Shown here in pieces: positions 8,080 through 16,502 of a stretch of DNA of 64,000 nt. The position numbers and the translations under genes were made by a program. The first letter of the stretch is position 1. Each line of letters begins with the position of its first letter. Location: positions 103,170-167,169 of the forward strand of contig NZ_FAOO01000003.1 of NCBI RefSeq assembly GCF_900070205.1, in the 5' to 3' direction. The stretch is from Candidatus Thermokryptus mobilis. GTDB lineage: Bacteria; Bacteroidota; Ignavibacteria; Kryptoniales; Kryptoniaceae. Under the pieces are notes generated by a model. That model was not told where the DNA came from, searched no databases, and saw only the letters and a list, made by a program, of their open reading frames with translations.

Positions 8080-8979
8080 TCAATACGTTGAACGTTCTTC
8101 ATCCTTCGCTCCAGTTATAATTTTAACACTTGCGCTTGCCCCGATTCTATCCGCACCGCTTCTTATCATTTGAAGTGCTTCTTCATAACTTCTAATCCCA
8201 CCGCTTGCTTTAACTCCCATTGCGGTTCCGACAACCCTTCTCATCAAGGCGACATCCCCAGCTGTTGCACCACCTTTGCTAAACCCAGTTGATGTTTTGA
8301 CGAAGTCGGCGTTCGCCCTTTTTGCAAGGAGACACGCCTTGACTTTTTCTTCATCGGTCAAAAGCGCGGTTTCCAAAATCACCTTGACCAGGACATTATT
8401 TCTGTGAGCGACATTTACAACAGCTCTGATATCTTGCTCAACATATTCATAATAACCACCTTTGAGCATTCCTATGTTCATCACCATATCAACCTCTTCT
8501 GCGCCATCTTCAATTGCTTTCTCCGTTTCAAAAACCTTTGTCTCGGTTCTATTTGCACCAAGAGGAAACCCAATAACGGTGCATACCTTCACTTTTCTAC
8601 CTTTTAAAATTTCTGAAGCAAGACGTACATAGCATGGATTTACACATACACTTGCAAATTGATATTGTATCGCCTCAAGACATAATTTTTCAATGTCTTT
8701 TGGAGTTGCTTCAGGTTTTAAGAGAGTGTGATCAATCATTCTTGCTATATTTCCATCAATTTGTCCTTGTTCTGTGACTCCAAGTGTTGCGCTTATCCTT
8801 TCGGCACCATTTGAAATTATATTTTCTACCGCTTCTTTTTTATGCACAACGCAGTAACCACACCCTGCACATGGTTCCCTCGGATCACATACACCCCCAG
8901 GAATCTCAGTCCCCGGATGTGCTTTCTTAACCTCAAGTAAAAGCTCTTCAATTATTCTCTCAAGATAATCCCTGTCCAT
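8080..8979 (-). CDS. deoC: Deoxyribose-phosphate aldolase with N-terminal cysteine-rich extension
   Basis: Class I aldolase splitting 2-deoxyribose-5-phosphate into glyceraldehyde-3-phosphate and acetaldehyde. The TIM-barrel core begins near residue 78 ([14 protein letters not shown]). It shows VIGFPLGA, the catalytic Asp in [10 protein letters not shown], the Schiff-base Lys (K228) in [14 protein letters not shown], and VKASGGIRS with the second Lys (K257). At 299 residues it is about 75 longer than typical DeoC. The extra N-terminus holds C31, C37, C40 and C43 (Cx5Cx2Cx2C), which could bind zinc or an Fe-S cluster. The extension is in frame and neighbour-like in codon use. Confidence 0.93.
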   Translation of the reverse strand: MDRDYLERIIEELLLEVKKAHPGTEIPGGVCDPREPCAGCGYCVVHKKEAVENIISNGAERISATLGVTEQGQIDGNIARMIDHTLLKPEATPKDIEKLCLEAIQYQFASVCVNPCYVRLASEILKGRKVKVCTVIGFPLGANRTETKVFETEKAIEDGAEEVDMVMNIGMLKGGYYEYVEQDIRAVVNVAHRNNVLVKVILETALLTDEEKVKACLLAKRANADFVKTSTGFSKGGATAGDVALMRRVVGTAMGVKASGGIRSYEEALQMIRSGADRIGASASVKIITGAKDEERSTY

Positions 8980-9022
8980 ACGAATTTGATTTGTTTTTTC
9001 AAAGTTATGAAAACGAACTTAA

Positions 9023-11674
9023 TTATTCAACAAGATAAGCGTAATTTTGACGCAACTTTTCAATTGTCAATTTGAAGTTCTCGTATTTCTGTCTTTCCTT
9101 TTCAACAATTTCCTTTGGTGCCCTTGAGATGAAGTTTTCATCGTTTAATTTTCTCTCAACATCGGCAAGCATTGATTCGTATCTTTGTATTTCTTTTTCA
9201 AGGCGCTTCCTTTCAGCTTCAAAATCAATCAATCCTTCAAGCGGTATGTAAATTTCGGTTCCATGAACTACAGCACTTGCTGAAAATTTCGGTCTTTTTA
9301 ATTTTGAGCCAATTTTTACATTTTCAACTTTTGCCAATCGCTTTAAGTAAGGTAAAAAGTCATTCAGAAGTTCTTGTTTGTTCTCATCCTCAATGGAGAT
9401 GATGACATCGCAATACCTTGAATGCGGGACATTCATCTCGGCACGAATCGCCCTTATTGAAGTTATCAAGTCTTGAACGAATTCCATATTTTGTGTCATT
9501 CGTTCATCAATCCATTTTTCGTCTGGCTCAGGGAAGGGTTGAATCATTATGCTGTCGCCTTCGTCTCTTTTGCGGAGTTTTTGCCATATTTCTTCTGTTA
9601 TAAACGGCATGAAAGGATGAAGCAATTTTAACGCTTCCTCAAAGATGTAGACGGTGCGAGATAAAACAGCAATTTTTTCATCTTCTGATTTCGGCGAGTA
9701 GATTCTATCTTTTACAATTTCAAGATACCAATCACAAAAGTCATGCCATAGGAAATCGTAAATTGTTCTGGTTGCGTCATTTATCCTGTATGTTTCAAGG
9801 GCACGGTTTAATTCAATTATCGTTTTGTTTAATCTGCTTAAAATCCATTTATCAGTGAGGTCAAGTTTTTCAAATTTTAATTCATCTTTTATTTCAACAT
9901 TTTTCAAATTCATCAAGATAAATCTTCCGGCGTTCCAAATTTTGTTGGCGAAGTTTCTTCCAATTTCGCATTTTTTTGTTGAGAAAAGTATATCTTGACC
10001 AAGCGGTGCAAGGTATACAATTGTGAACCTGAGGGCATCCGCCCCATATTCTTTTATCACATCAAGGGGGTCGGGTGAATTTCCAAGCGATTTTGACATC
10101 TTTCTGCCAAATTCATCCCTGATTATGCTTGTGAAATAAACTTCTTTAAATGGGATTTCACCCATAAATTCAAGCCCAGCCATTATCATACGAGCAACCC
10201 AGAAGAAAATTATATCAGGACCTGTAACAAGTAAATCGGTCGGGTAAAAATACCTTAAATCGGGGTTATCTTTTGGCCAGTCAAGCGTTGAAAATGGCCA
10301 TAGCCAAGAGCTGAACCAAGTATCAAGAACATCTTCATCCTGACGAATTCTTGTGCTTTTACATTTCTTGCAAGCTTTTGGTTCTTCCCTTTCAACCATT
10401 ATTTCATCACAATCATCACAGTAATAAACGGGTATCCTATGTCCCCACCAAATTTGTCTTGATATACACCAATCTCTGACATTTCTCATCCAATGCTCAT
10501 AAACCTTGACCCATCTTTCTGGATAAAATTTTATCTTCCCATCAAGAACGACCTGGAGTGCCTTTTCAGCAAGTGGTTTCATCTTTACAAACCATTGATC
10601 AGATAGATATGGCTCTATCACTGTATCACATCTATAGCATCTCCCAACCGCATGATTGTAATCCTCAACCTTAAAAAGATAACCATTTGTTTCAAGGTCT
10701 TTAACAACTTCTTTTCTTGCTTCAAACCTGTCAAGTCCTCTGTATTTTTCCGGGGCATTTTCATTGATTTTTGCGTATGTATCCATTATGATTACAAATT
10801 CAAGATTGTGCTTGGTTGCGAGGAGATAATCGTTGGGGTCATGGGCTGGGGTGACTTTAACGGCGCCAGTGCCAAATTCCATATCAACAATTTCATCCGA
10901 AATGATGGGTAACCTTCTACCAACAAGTGGGAGGATTGCGAATTTACCGATCAAATGTTTATATCTTTCATCTTTTGGATTTACAGCGACAGCGGTATCA
11001 CCAAGCATCGTTTCAGGTCGGGTCGTTGCAACTGTGATAAATTCGTTTGAATTTTCAATCGGGTACTTTATATACCAAAGTTTTCCATTTTGTTCTTTGT
11101 GTTCAACTTCATCATCGGCAAGCGCTGTGTGACATCTGGGACACCAGTTGACGATGTATTTACCACGATAAATCAGCCCTTTTTCATATAATCGGATGAA
11201 CACCTCTTTAACGGCGTTTGAAAGACCTTCATCCATTGTGAATCTTTCCCTTTTCCAGTCGCAAGAGACACCCAGCTTTTTAAGTTGTTTTATTATCGTG
11301 TTTCCGTATTCTTCTTTCCATTTCCATACCCTTTCCAAGAACTTTTCTCTTCCAAGGTCCTCTCTGCGTAGACCCTCTTTTGCGAGCGCTTTTTCAACCA
11401 CATTTTGTGTCGCTATTCCAGCGTGGTCAGTCCCTGGGATCCAACATGCTTCATAACCTTGCATCCTCTTCCAGCGGATGTAAATGTCTTGAATCGTGTT
11501 ATTCAAAACATGTCCAAGGGTTAACATCCCGGTTATATTTGGCGGGGGCATGACTATTGTGTATGGCTTTTTCTCTGGGTTGACCTTCGCGTAAAAGTAA
11601 CCGTTCTTTAACCAATACTCATACCATTTGTCTTCAACCTCGTGTGGGTTATATGCCTTTGCTAACTCCTCCAT
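9023..11674 (-). CDS. valS: Valine-tRNA ligase
   Basis: Class I aminoacyl-tRNA synthetase of 883 residues charging tRNA-Val. It has the PPPNITGMLTLGH signature (HIGH-like, residues 43-55), editing-domain motif GTGAVKVTPAHDPNDY, WWGHRIPVYYC, zinc-type cysteine pairs around 395-425 (YYCDDCD, CKKC), KMSKS loop GRKMSKSLGN near 522, and a C-terminal coiled-coil arm (FEAERKRLEKEI...). Length and order match bacterial ValS. The gene stands alone between deoC and a cyclic-nucleotide-binding protein, all on the minus strand. Confidence 0.98.
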   Translation of the reverse strand: MEELAKAYNPHEVEDKWYEYWLKNGYFYAKVNPEKKPYTIVMPPPNITGMLTLGHVLNNTIQDIYIRWKRMQGYEACWIPGTDHAGIATQNVVEKALAKEGLRREDLGREKFLERVWKWKEEYGNTIIKQLKKLGVSCDWKRERFTMDEGLSNAVKEVFIRLYEKGLIYRGKYIVNWCPRCHTALADDEVEHKEQNGKLWYIKYPIENSNEFITVATTRPETMLGDTAVAVNPKDERYKHLIGKFAILPLVGRRLPIISDEIVDMEFGTGAVKVTPAHDPNDYLLATKHNLEFVIIMDTYAKINENAPEKYRGLDRFEARKEVVKDLETNGYLFKVEDYNHAVGRCYRCDTVIEPYLSDQWFVKMKPLAEKALQVVLDGKIKFYPERWVKVYEHWMRNVRDWCISRQIWWGHRIPVYYCDDCDEIMVEREEPKACKKCKSTRIRQDEDVLDTWFSSWLWPFSTLDWPKDNPDLRYFYPTDLLVTGPDIIFFWVARMIMAGLEFMGEIPFKEVYFTSIIRDEFGRKMSKSLGNSPDPLDVIKEYGADALRFTIVYLAPLGQDILFSTKKCEIGRNFANKIWNAGRFILMNLKNVEIKDELKFEKLDLTDKWILSRLNKTIIELNRALETYRINDATRTIYDFLWHDFCDWYLEIVKDRIYSPKSEDEKIAVLSRTVYIFEEALKLLHPFMPFITEEIWQKLRKRDEGDSIMIQPFPEPDEKWIDERMTQNMEFVQDLITSIRAIRAEMNVPHSRYCDVIISIEDENKQELLNDFLPYLKRLAKVENVKIGSKLKRPKFSASAVVHGTEIYIPLEGLIDFEAERKRLEKEIQRYESMLADVERKLNDENFISRAPKEIVEKERQKYENFKLTIEKLRQNYAYLVE

Positions 11675-11707
11675 CTATGTGATTGATTTTGTTTTTAAAT
11701 TTTATTT

Positions 11708-12217
11708 CTATCTTGACAGAATCAAACTCAGCGCTGTCGTCAATTTTAAAATGTCGTTATTTGCTTTTTTAAGCCGAGATGCGAGGGCACTTGCGATATT
11801 TTTAAATAAAAGGTATCCTATCTCAGCATCGCTTTCAGCAAGATTTAATATATCCGATTTTTTCAAAACGGCAAATAAACATTTAGTCGTAGTTATAACA
11901 GTTGCTGTCCTTTCAGCTTTATCGTCAAATAAAACCATTTCTCCAAAAAATGGGAAACCATCTGCGGAAAGCTTCGTCAAAGATTTCTCTTTTTGCTCCA
12001 ATCCGGGTAAATTCAAAACCAGCGACTTTGAAACTTCCACCTCGCCATTTAACAATATGTAAATTTCCTTTCCTTTTTCTCCCTCGCGTATAACAACCGC
12101 ATTCTCCGGAAATTCCTGAATCTGAATTATCCTTTTGAGATTTTTAAGATGTTCTTCTTTAATTCCGCTGAAAATCGGTATTTTCTTCAGGACTTCATCC
12201 GATATCTCCATAATCAT
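11708..12217 (-). CDS. Cyclic-nucleotide-binding domain protein (no DNA-binding domain)
   Basis: 169 residues. The first 120 are a CRP-type cNMP-binding beta-roll: IPIFSGIKEEHLKNL, FPENAVVIREGEKGKEIYILLNGEVEV, and a phosphate-cassette region GFPFGEMVLFDDKAERTATV-like, where FFGEMVLFDDKAERTATV aligns with the family's FGE...R.A. The remaining 45 residues are helical, without a recognisable HTH. The start overlaps the K+ channel stop as TAATG, so the two are coupled. This suggests a separate regulatory subunit for the channel, an inference from context. Confidence 0.85.
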   Translation of the reverse strand: MIMEISDEVLKKIPIFSGIKEEHLKNLKRIIQIQEFPENAVVIREGEKGKEIYILLNGEVEVSKSLVLNLPGLEQKEKSLTKLSADGFPFFGEMVLFDDKAERTATVITTTKCLFAVLKKSDILNLAESDAEIGYLLFKNIASALASRLKKANNDILKLTTALSLILSR

Positions 12218-13353
12218 TACGCTATATTTCCAATTACAATTGCCTCGTCCTTTTCGTTTATAACATAGTTGAGCGATGGATTTAAGTTCAATCTCACTTG
12301 CGGTGACTTAACATTTAAACCAGCTTCCTTTAACTTTCTTTCAATAAAAGCATCAATTTCAGTGTAGTCGTGCGAAAGTATATTTTCAAGAGTTATGGTC
12401 TCCTTCTCAACTATGAAACCAAGGAGGAGATAATTTTTTTCAATTTTGAAGTAGTTGAAAAGCTCTAAAAATGTCCTGCCGATGAATTTCTCCGGTATTT
12501 TAAGGCGAAGTATCTTCATTGTTGAACTCTCACTCAAAAGCGAGGATAAAACCTGAATTACACCTGGGTAAATCAACTGATTCGCTATGATGGACGGGAG
12601 ATATTCGTTTGTCACAATTATTTCGTCGGCATTTGCCTTTTTCAAATTGTTTGTGTTTTCACGATCAATTATGTGGGCGTAAACTTTTACATTTGGGTTA
12701 ATTGATTTGACATTTAGCGTCGCTATCAATGTTTTTTCATCAGATGGAACAGGTGAGAGCGTCTCATCAGGTAGAATTACAACTATCCTCGCTTGTTTGA
12801 TATTGGCTCTTTCAAGTATTGATTCCTGAGTGAAGTCACCTCGGACGAATTTTATCTCTATGTTTTTATATGTGTTCACAAGCGTTTCAATTCTCTCGGC
12901 TGGAAGATTGTTGAGAAGAACTATTTTTATGTTTCTTTTCTCACCGAGTTGGTTCAAGGCTTTTATCAACCTTTCTGTATCTTTATTCCAACCGCAAATT
13001 ATTATGTGATTTGTCATTTCCACTTTTTCAAGACCTTCCCTTTCTTTTATCTTTTTTGCAACGAGGATTGAGGAGACAGTTGCAGTGAACATTGAAACAA
13101 GGGTTACACCTGTGAACATGACTAAAAAGGCGATGATTTTACCAAGTGTTGTCTCTGGAATTTTATCGCCGTAGCCAACCGTCGTGATCGTTACGATTGC
13201 CCACCATAATCCATCAAAGACGCTTGAGAATTGATGATTTTGAGAATTTTCCACGAGATAAATTGAAAGTGAAGCGATAAATAAAACGAGTAAAATTAAA
13301 AAAGCAACCCTTAAAAGTCCATGATTCCAGATTATTTTTAAAATCTGCACCAA
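12217..13353 (-). CDS. Potassium channel with RCK (TrkA-N/TrkA-C) domains
   Basis: 378 residues, MthK-like. Two membrane segments (about 15-35 and 75-100) flank a pore helix with selectivity filter TITTVGYGD. A cytoplasmic RCK domain follows, beginning HIIICGWNKDTERLI with a Rossmann core, and a TrkA-C-like domain (ILRLKIPEKFIGRTFLELF). It is a ligand-gated K+ channel of the inner membrane. Start is uncertain: TTG 13353 and GTG 13350 are in frame, with no clear ribosome binding site. The next gene, coupled by TAATG, encodes a free cNMP-binding domain. Confidence 0.9.
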   Translation of the reverse strand: MVQILKIIWNHGLLRVAFLILLVLFIASLSIYLVENSQNHQFSSVFDGLWWAIVTITTVGYGDKIPETTLGKIIAFLVMFTGVTLVSMFTATVSSILVAKKIKEREGLEKVEMTNHIIICGWNKDTERLIKALNQLGEKRNIKIVLLNNLPAERIETLVNTYKNIEIKFVRGDFTQESILERANIKQARIVVILPDETLSPVPSDEKTLIATLNVKSINPNVKVYAHIIDRENTNNLKKANADEIIVTNEYLPSIIANQLIYPGVIQVLSSLLSESSTMKILRLKIPEKFIGRTFLELFNYFKIEKNYLLLGFIVEKETITLENILSHDYTEIDAFIERKLKEAGLNVKSPQVRLNLNPSLNYVINEKDEAIVIGNIA

Positions 13354-13418
13354 TGGAGAAAATCAGCCGTTTTGTTTATTCAAAATTAATGACTTTGTTT
13401 AAAAGTTTCAAGTTTTAA

Positions 13419-14636
13419 TCAGGCGAATCTTATTGCCTCAGCAGGTTGAATTCGTGAGGCAATCATTGACGGGATTAAACTTGCAAAAAAACATAGAGTT
13501 AGGGTAGCTATTGAGACGAGGGCAAAATTCCACAGCTCAAGTAAAATCGGCACCGAATTCATAAAATAGATGTCTTCGGGGAGGGAAAGAGGTTTGTAAT
13601 TTAATTGAATTAAACAAAGGATGTAGGCAAGAATATTTCCCAAAATTGTGCCAATTATACCGATGAACATGCCCTGGTAGATGAAAATTTTCATTATGCT
13701 TTTTGAATCAGCCCCCATTGATTTCAATATGCCAATTTCTTTTGTCTTTTCAATAACCATCATCAAGAGCGTTCCAATTATGTTGAAAACAGCGACAATT
13801 ATTATCAAACCGAGGACTATTGGAACTGGCTTTTTCTGTAGCTCAAGCCATGCGAAAAGGTTTCTATACATTTGATACATAGTCCTTGCGTAATAAGGAT
13901 AGCCAAGAACATCCTGAATTAAAACGGCAGTTTGATCAATCAAATCAATATTTTCAAGCATAACATCAAAGCCACTCACTTTATTTCCAAGATCAAGCAG
14001 ATATTGTGCGTGCTCAAGCCGAACATAAACGAATATATCGTCATACTCAGCCATTCCTGTTTCGTAAATTCCAGCGACTTTAAATTGTTCAATTTTTGGT
14101 GTTAAAGAATATGGATTGTTTGGATCAATAGCTACGATTACGACTTTATCCCCGAGTTCAACTCCAATTTTATTTGCGAGTTTTTTGCCTATTATAATTT
14201 TTGCATTTCCATCGCTTTCGTCAAAATCATATTTTCCGTCAATTATGCTTCTTTTAATTATTGAAAAGTCATATTCTGGAAGTATTCCCTTCAAATAAAC
14301 GCCTTCTATCGCATAGTTTGATCTTATCATCGCTTCTCTTCCTGCAAATGGGGAAACTGATTTAACATTTGGAATTTTTTTCAGCTTCTCAAGGCTTATC
14401 CAATCATCTTTTTGATGGTATCTTACATCAAATTTTGATATTTGGATGTGCGATGTGAAGCCGATGACTTTTTCTTTCAGTTCTTTTTCAAAGCCGTTTG
14501 AGATTGAGAGGGCGATGATAAGAGATGATGTCCCGAGCATTATTCCAATTATTGCGATCAAAGTTATAAATGAGATAAACCCGGTGAATCGGGTTGATTT
14601 TATATATCTTTTTGCTATGAAAATTTCAAAGGGCAT
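13419..14636 (-). CDS. LolC/LolE-type ABC transporter permease
   Basis: About 405 residues from ATG 14636 (MPFEIFIAKRYIKS); a start at 14672 would add twelve atypical residues. MacB/FtsX topology: one N-terminal membrane segment (FISFITLIAIIGIMLGTSSLIIALSI), a large periplasmic domain, then three C-terminal segments with the conserved IGILKSMGADSKSIMKIFIYQG coupling region. Family members extract lipoproteins from the inner membrane with the LolD ATPase, which is not next to it. The assignment rests on layout and the FEIFIAKRYI start. Confidence 0.88.
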   Translation of the reverse strand: MPFEIFIAKRYIKSTRFTGFISFITLIAIIGIMLGTSSLIIALSISNGFEKELKEKVIGFTSHIQISKFDVRYHQKDDWISLEKLKKIPNVKSVSPFAGREAMIRSNYAIEGVYLKGILPEYDFSIIKRSIIDGKYDFDESDGNAKIIIGKKLANKIGVELGDKVVIVAIDPNNPYSLTPKIEQFKVAGIYETGMAEYDDIFVYVRLEHAQYLLDLGNKVSGFDVMLENIDLIDQTAVLIQDVLGYPYYARTMYQMYRNLFAWLELQKKPVPIVLGLIIIVAVFNIIGTLLMMVIEKTKEIGILKSMGADSKSIMKIFIYQGMFIGIIGTILGNILAYILCLIQLNYKPLSLPEDIYFMNSVPILLELWNFALVSIATLTLCFFASLIPSMIASRIQPAEAIRFA

Positions 14637-14686
14637 TGAACGGGTTTTTTGTGAAAATTTAAGTTGAAGCATTTACAAATACAATT

Positions 14687-14714
14687 TTGATTTTTGCGAT
14701 GCAGTTTTTATATT
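14687..14714 (+). promoter_or_regulatory. Promoter for tRNA-Cys
   Basis: TTGATT (14687-14692), 16 bases, TATATT (14709-14714); the tRNA begins 13 bases later. Confidence 0.55.
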
Positions 14715-14727
14715 TATAACGGAAAAA

Positions 14728-14800
14728 GGCGACGTACCCAAGTGGCTAAGGGGGCGGTCTGCAAAACCGCTATTCCTGGGTTCGAATCCCAGCGTCGCCT
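14728..14800 (+). tRNA. tRNA-Cys (GCA)
   Basis: Full cloverleaf. The acceptor stem is GGCGACG/CGTCGCC (14728-14734 with 14793-14799), the anticodon stem GCGGT/ACCGC encloses anticodon GCA at 14761-14763, and the T-arm is CTGGGTTCGAATCCCAG. The discriminator base is U (14800), the known identity base of tRNA-Cys. CCA is not encoded. rpmB follows about 30 bases downstream. Confidence 0.95.
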
Positions 14801-14831
14801 CAAAATTTTTTAAAAAAATTAAAAGAATGCG

Positions 14832-15023
14832 ATGGCGAACATTTGCGCAATTTGTGGCAAAAAACCAATTACAGGACATAGGATAAGCCACGCTCACAAC
14901 CTTTCAAAAAGGAGATGGTTGCCAAATCTGCAAAAAGTCAGAGCCGTGATTAACGGCGAGGTTAAAAGGATAAAAGTTTGCACGACCTGCTTAAAACTTG
15001 GTCGTGTTCAAAAACCAGCTTGA
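14832..15023 (+). CDS. rpmB: 50S ribosomal protein L28
   Basis: 63 residues matching L28: ANICAICGKKPITGHRISHA, the basic middle SKRRWLPNLQ and the KVCTTCLKLGRV end. The CxxC pairs (CAIC near the start, CTTC near residue 51) make it the zinc-binding form. It lies between tRNA-Cys and a strong terminator and is probably co-transcribed with the tRNA. Confidence 0.97.
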   Translation: MANICAICGKKPITGHRISHAHNLSKRRWLPNLQKVRAVINGEVKRIKVCTTCLKLGRVQKPA

Positions 15024-15029
15024 TTTAAC

Positions 15030-15053
15030 GCCGACCTTACGGTCGGCTTTTTT
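15030..15053 (+). terminator. Rho-independent terminator after rpmB
   Basis: GCCGACC (15030-15036), loop TTAC, GGTCGGC (15041-15047), then six T. The next start codon follows only six bases after the T-run. Confidence 0.92.
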
Positions 15054-15059
15054 ATTATT

Positions 15060-15482
15060 ATGTGGGTTGAGATAACCATACTTTTGCTTGTAACAATCGG
15101 GTTTTATATCTCGCTTTATTTTACGCTTGTTTATTTCGGTTTTATAAACCCTCAGAGATTTCCCATACCTGATATTTGCAAGTTATCTGAAAATACCTGT
15201 CAGAAAATTATTTACACAAGGTATGCACACTTACTCGGGTTGCCAAATTTTATCTATGGCATTTTCTACTATGTGGCTTCGTTCATTCTTGTTATTTCAG
15301 ACCCAAATGGTTATATTAAAATTGCGTTTATCCTAATCGCTTGGTTTGTCGTTTGCTTTGGAGTTTATTTAATTTATGTGTTGATCAGGGTTCTCAAAGT
15401 TAATTGTGTCCTTTGTTTCATAAGTCATGGTTTGAATTTTTTACTTGCAATTTCATTCACAATAAGGGAGTTTTTACAATGA
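15060..15482 (+). CDS. VKOR-family disulfide-forming membrane protein
   Basis: 140 residues, four predicted membrane segments. It carries the vitamin K epoxide reductase pattern: a cysteine pair C40...C47 in the first loop (DICKLSENTCQKIIYTRYAHLLGLP) and C116-x2-C119 (NCVLC) in the last segments. Bacterial VKORs pass electrons from a periplasmic thiol oxidoreductase to quinone, so a role in disulfide formation is likely. No thioredoxin-like partner is fused or adjacent. No ribosome binding site is visible, because the start sits right after the rpmB terminator. It overlaps the deacetylase gene by four bases. Confidence 0.85.
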   Translation: MWVEITILLLVTIGFYISLYFTLVYFGFINPQRFPIPDICKLSENTCQKIIYTRYAHLLGLPNFIYGIFYYVASFILVISDPNGYIKIAFILIAWFVVCFGVYLIYVLIRVLKVNCVLCFISHGLNFLLAISFTIREFLQ

Positions 15483-16429
15483 AAAAAGTTGGCTTAATTT
15501 ACCACGAAGATTATTTAAAGCATGATACTGGCTCGGGTCATCCAGAAAGAAAAGAAAGGTTAATTGCAATAGTTGAACATTTAAAGAAATCGGACATCAA
15601 GGATAGGATAGATTGGTTTTCACCGAGTATAAGAAGTGATGTTGAGAGATGGATTTTGAAGGTTCATTCGCCAAGGCATTTTGAGTTTGTCAAAAGCAGT
15701 ATTCTTGCGGGGGTTAGATTACTTGATTTCGGTGATACTTATGTAAGTAAAGATTCTTTTGATGTTGCTTTGCTTGCTGTTTCTGGAGTGATTGATGGTG
15801 TTGATAAAATTTTTTCAACCGGGTTTGATAAAGTTTTCTGTGCAATAAGACCGCCTGGGCATCACGCTGAAAGTGACAAGGTTATGGGTTTTTGTCTATT
15901 TAACAATGTAGCAATTGCAGCAAGATATGCCCAGGAAGTTTATAAGGTTGGGAAAGTAGCAATAATTGATTGGGATGTGCATCATGGCAACGGGACTCAA
16001 GAAATTTTTTACGATGATCCGACTGTTTTTTATATCAGTTTGCATCAATATCCATTTTATCCAGGAACGGGTTCAAGCGATGAAAAAGGAACGGGAAAAG
16101 GTTATGGCTTCACTTTGAACTTCCCTATGCCAGCTGGTTCAGATGATGAAGATTATCTAAAAGTTTTCGGCGAGGAAATTGTGCCAGCACTTGAAAAATT
16201 TCAGCCGGAGTTTATAATTATTTCAGCTGGATTTGATGCGCATCGCGATGACCCACTTGCTGGGATGAATTTAACTGAGGAGGCGTTTCATAAGATGACA
16301 GAGTTGACAAGTGAGATTGCGAGAAAGTTTTCAGATTCAAAGATTCTCTCTGTTCTTGAAGGTGGTTATAACCTTAAAGCACTTGCTTTGTCCGTTGAAT
16401 CCCACTTGAAAGGGCTTCTTGAAATGTGA
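15479..16429 (+). CDS. Histone deacetylase-family (acetylpolyamine/acetoin type) amidohydrolase
   Basis: 316 residues from ATG 15479 (ATGA overlap with the VKOR gene). Zinc-dependent deacetylase fold: HPERKERL, RPPGHHAESDKVMGFCLFNN with the tandem catalytic His, the metal site DWDVHHGNGTQ, ISLHQYPFYPGTG, SAGFDAHRDDPLAG with the metal Asp, and LEGGYN. All catalytic residues of class I/II-like bacterial deacetylases are present. The substrate (acetyl-lysine, acetylpolyamine or another amide) cannot be read from sequence. Its coupling to a membrane VKOR is unusual. Confidence 0.92.
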   Translation: MKKVGLIYHEDYLKHDTGSGHPERKERLIAIVEHLKKSDIKDRIDWFSPSIRSDVERWILKVHSPRHFEFVKSSILAGVRLLDFGDTYVSKDSFDVALLAVSGVIDGVDKIFSTGFDKVFCAIRPPGHHAESDKVMGFCLFNNVAIAARYAQEVYKVGKVAIIDWDVHHGNGTQEIFYDDPTVFYISLHQYPFYPGTGSSDEKGTGKGYGFTLNFPMPAGSDDEDYLKVFGEEIVPALEKFQPEFIIISAGFDAHRDDPLAGMNLTEEAFHKMTELTSEIARKFSDSKILSVLEGGYNLKALALSVESHLKGLLEM

Positions 16430-16502
16430 TTTCAAGCACACTTTATTGTTTCACTTTTTCATTAAATTGAGGTAGAAAAACAAAACAAATTTAGGTAAAG
16501 AA

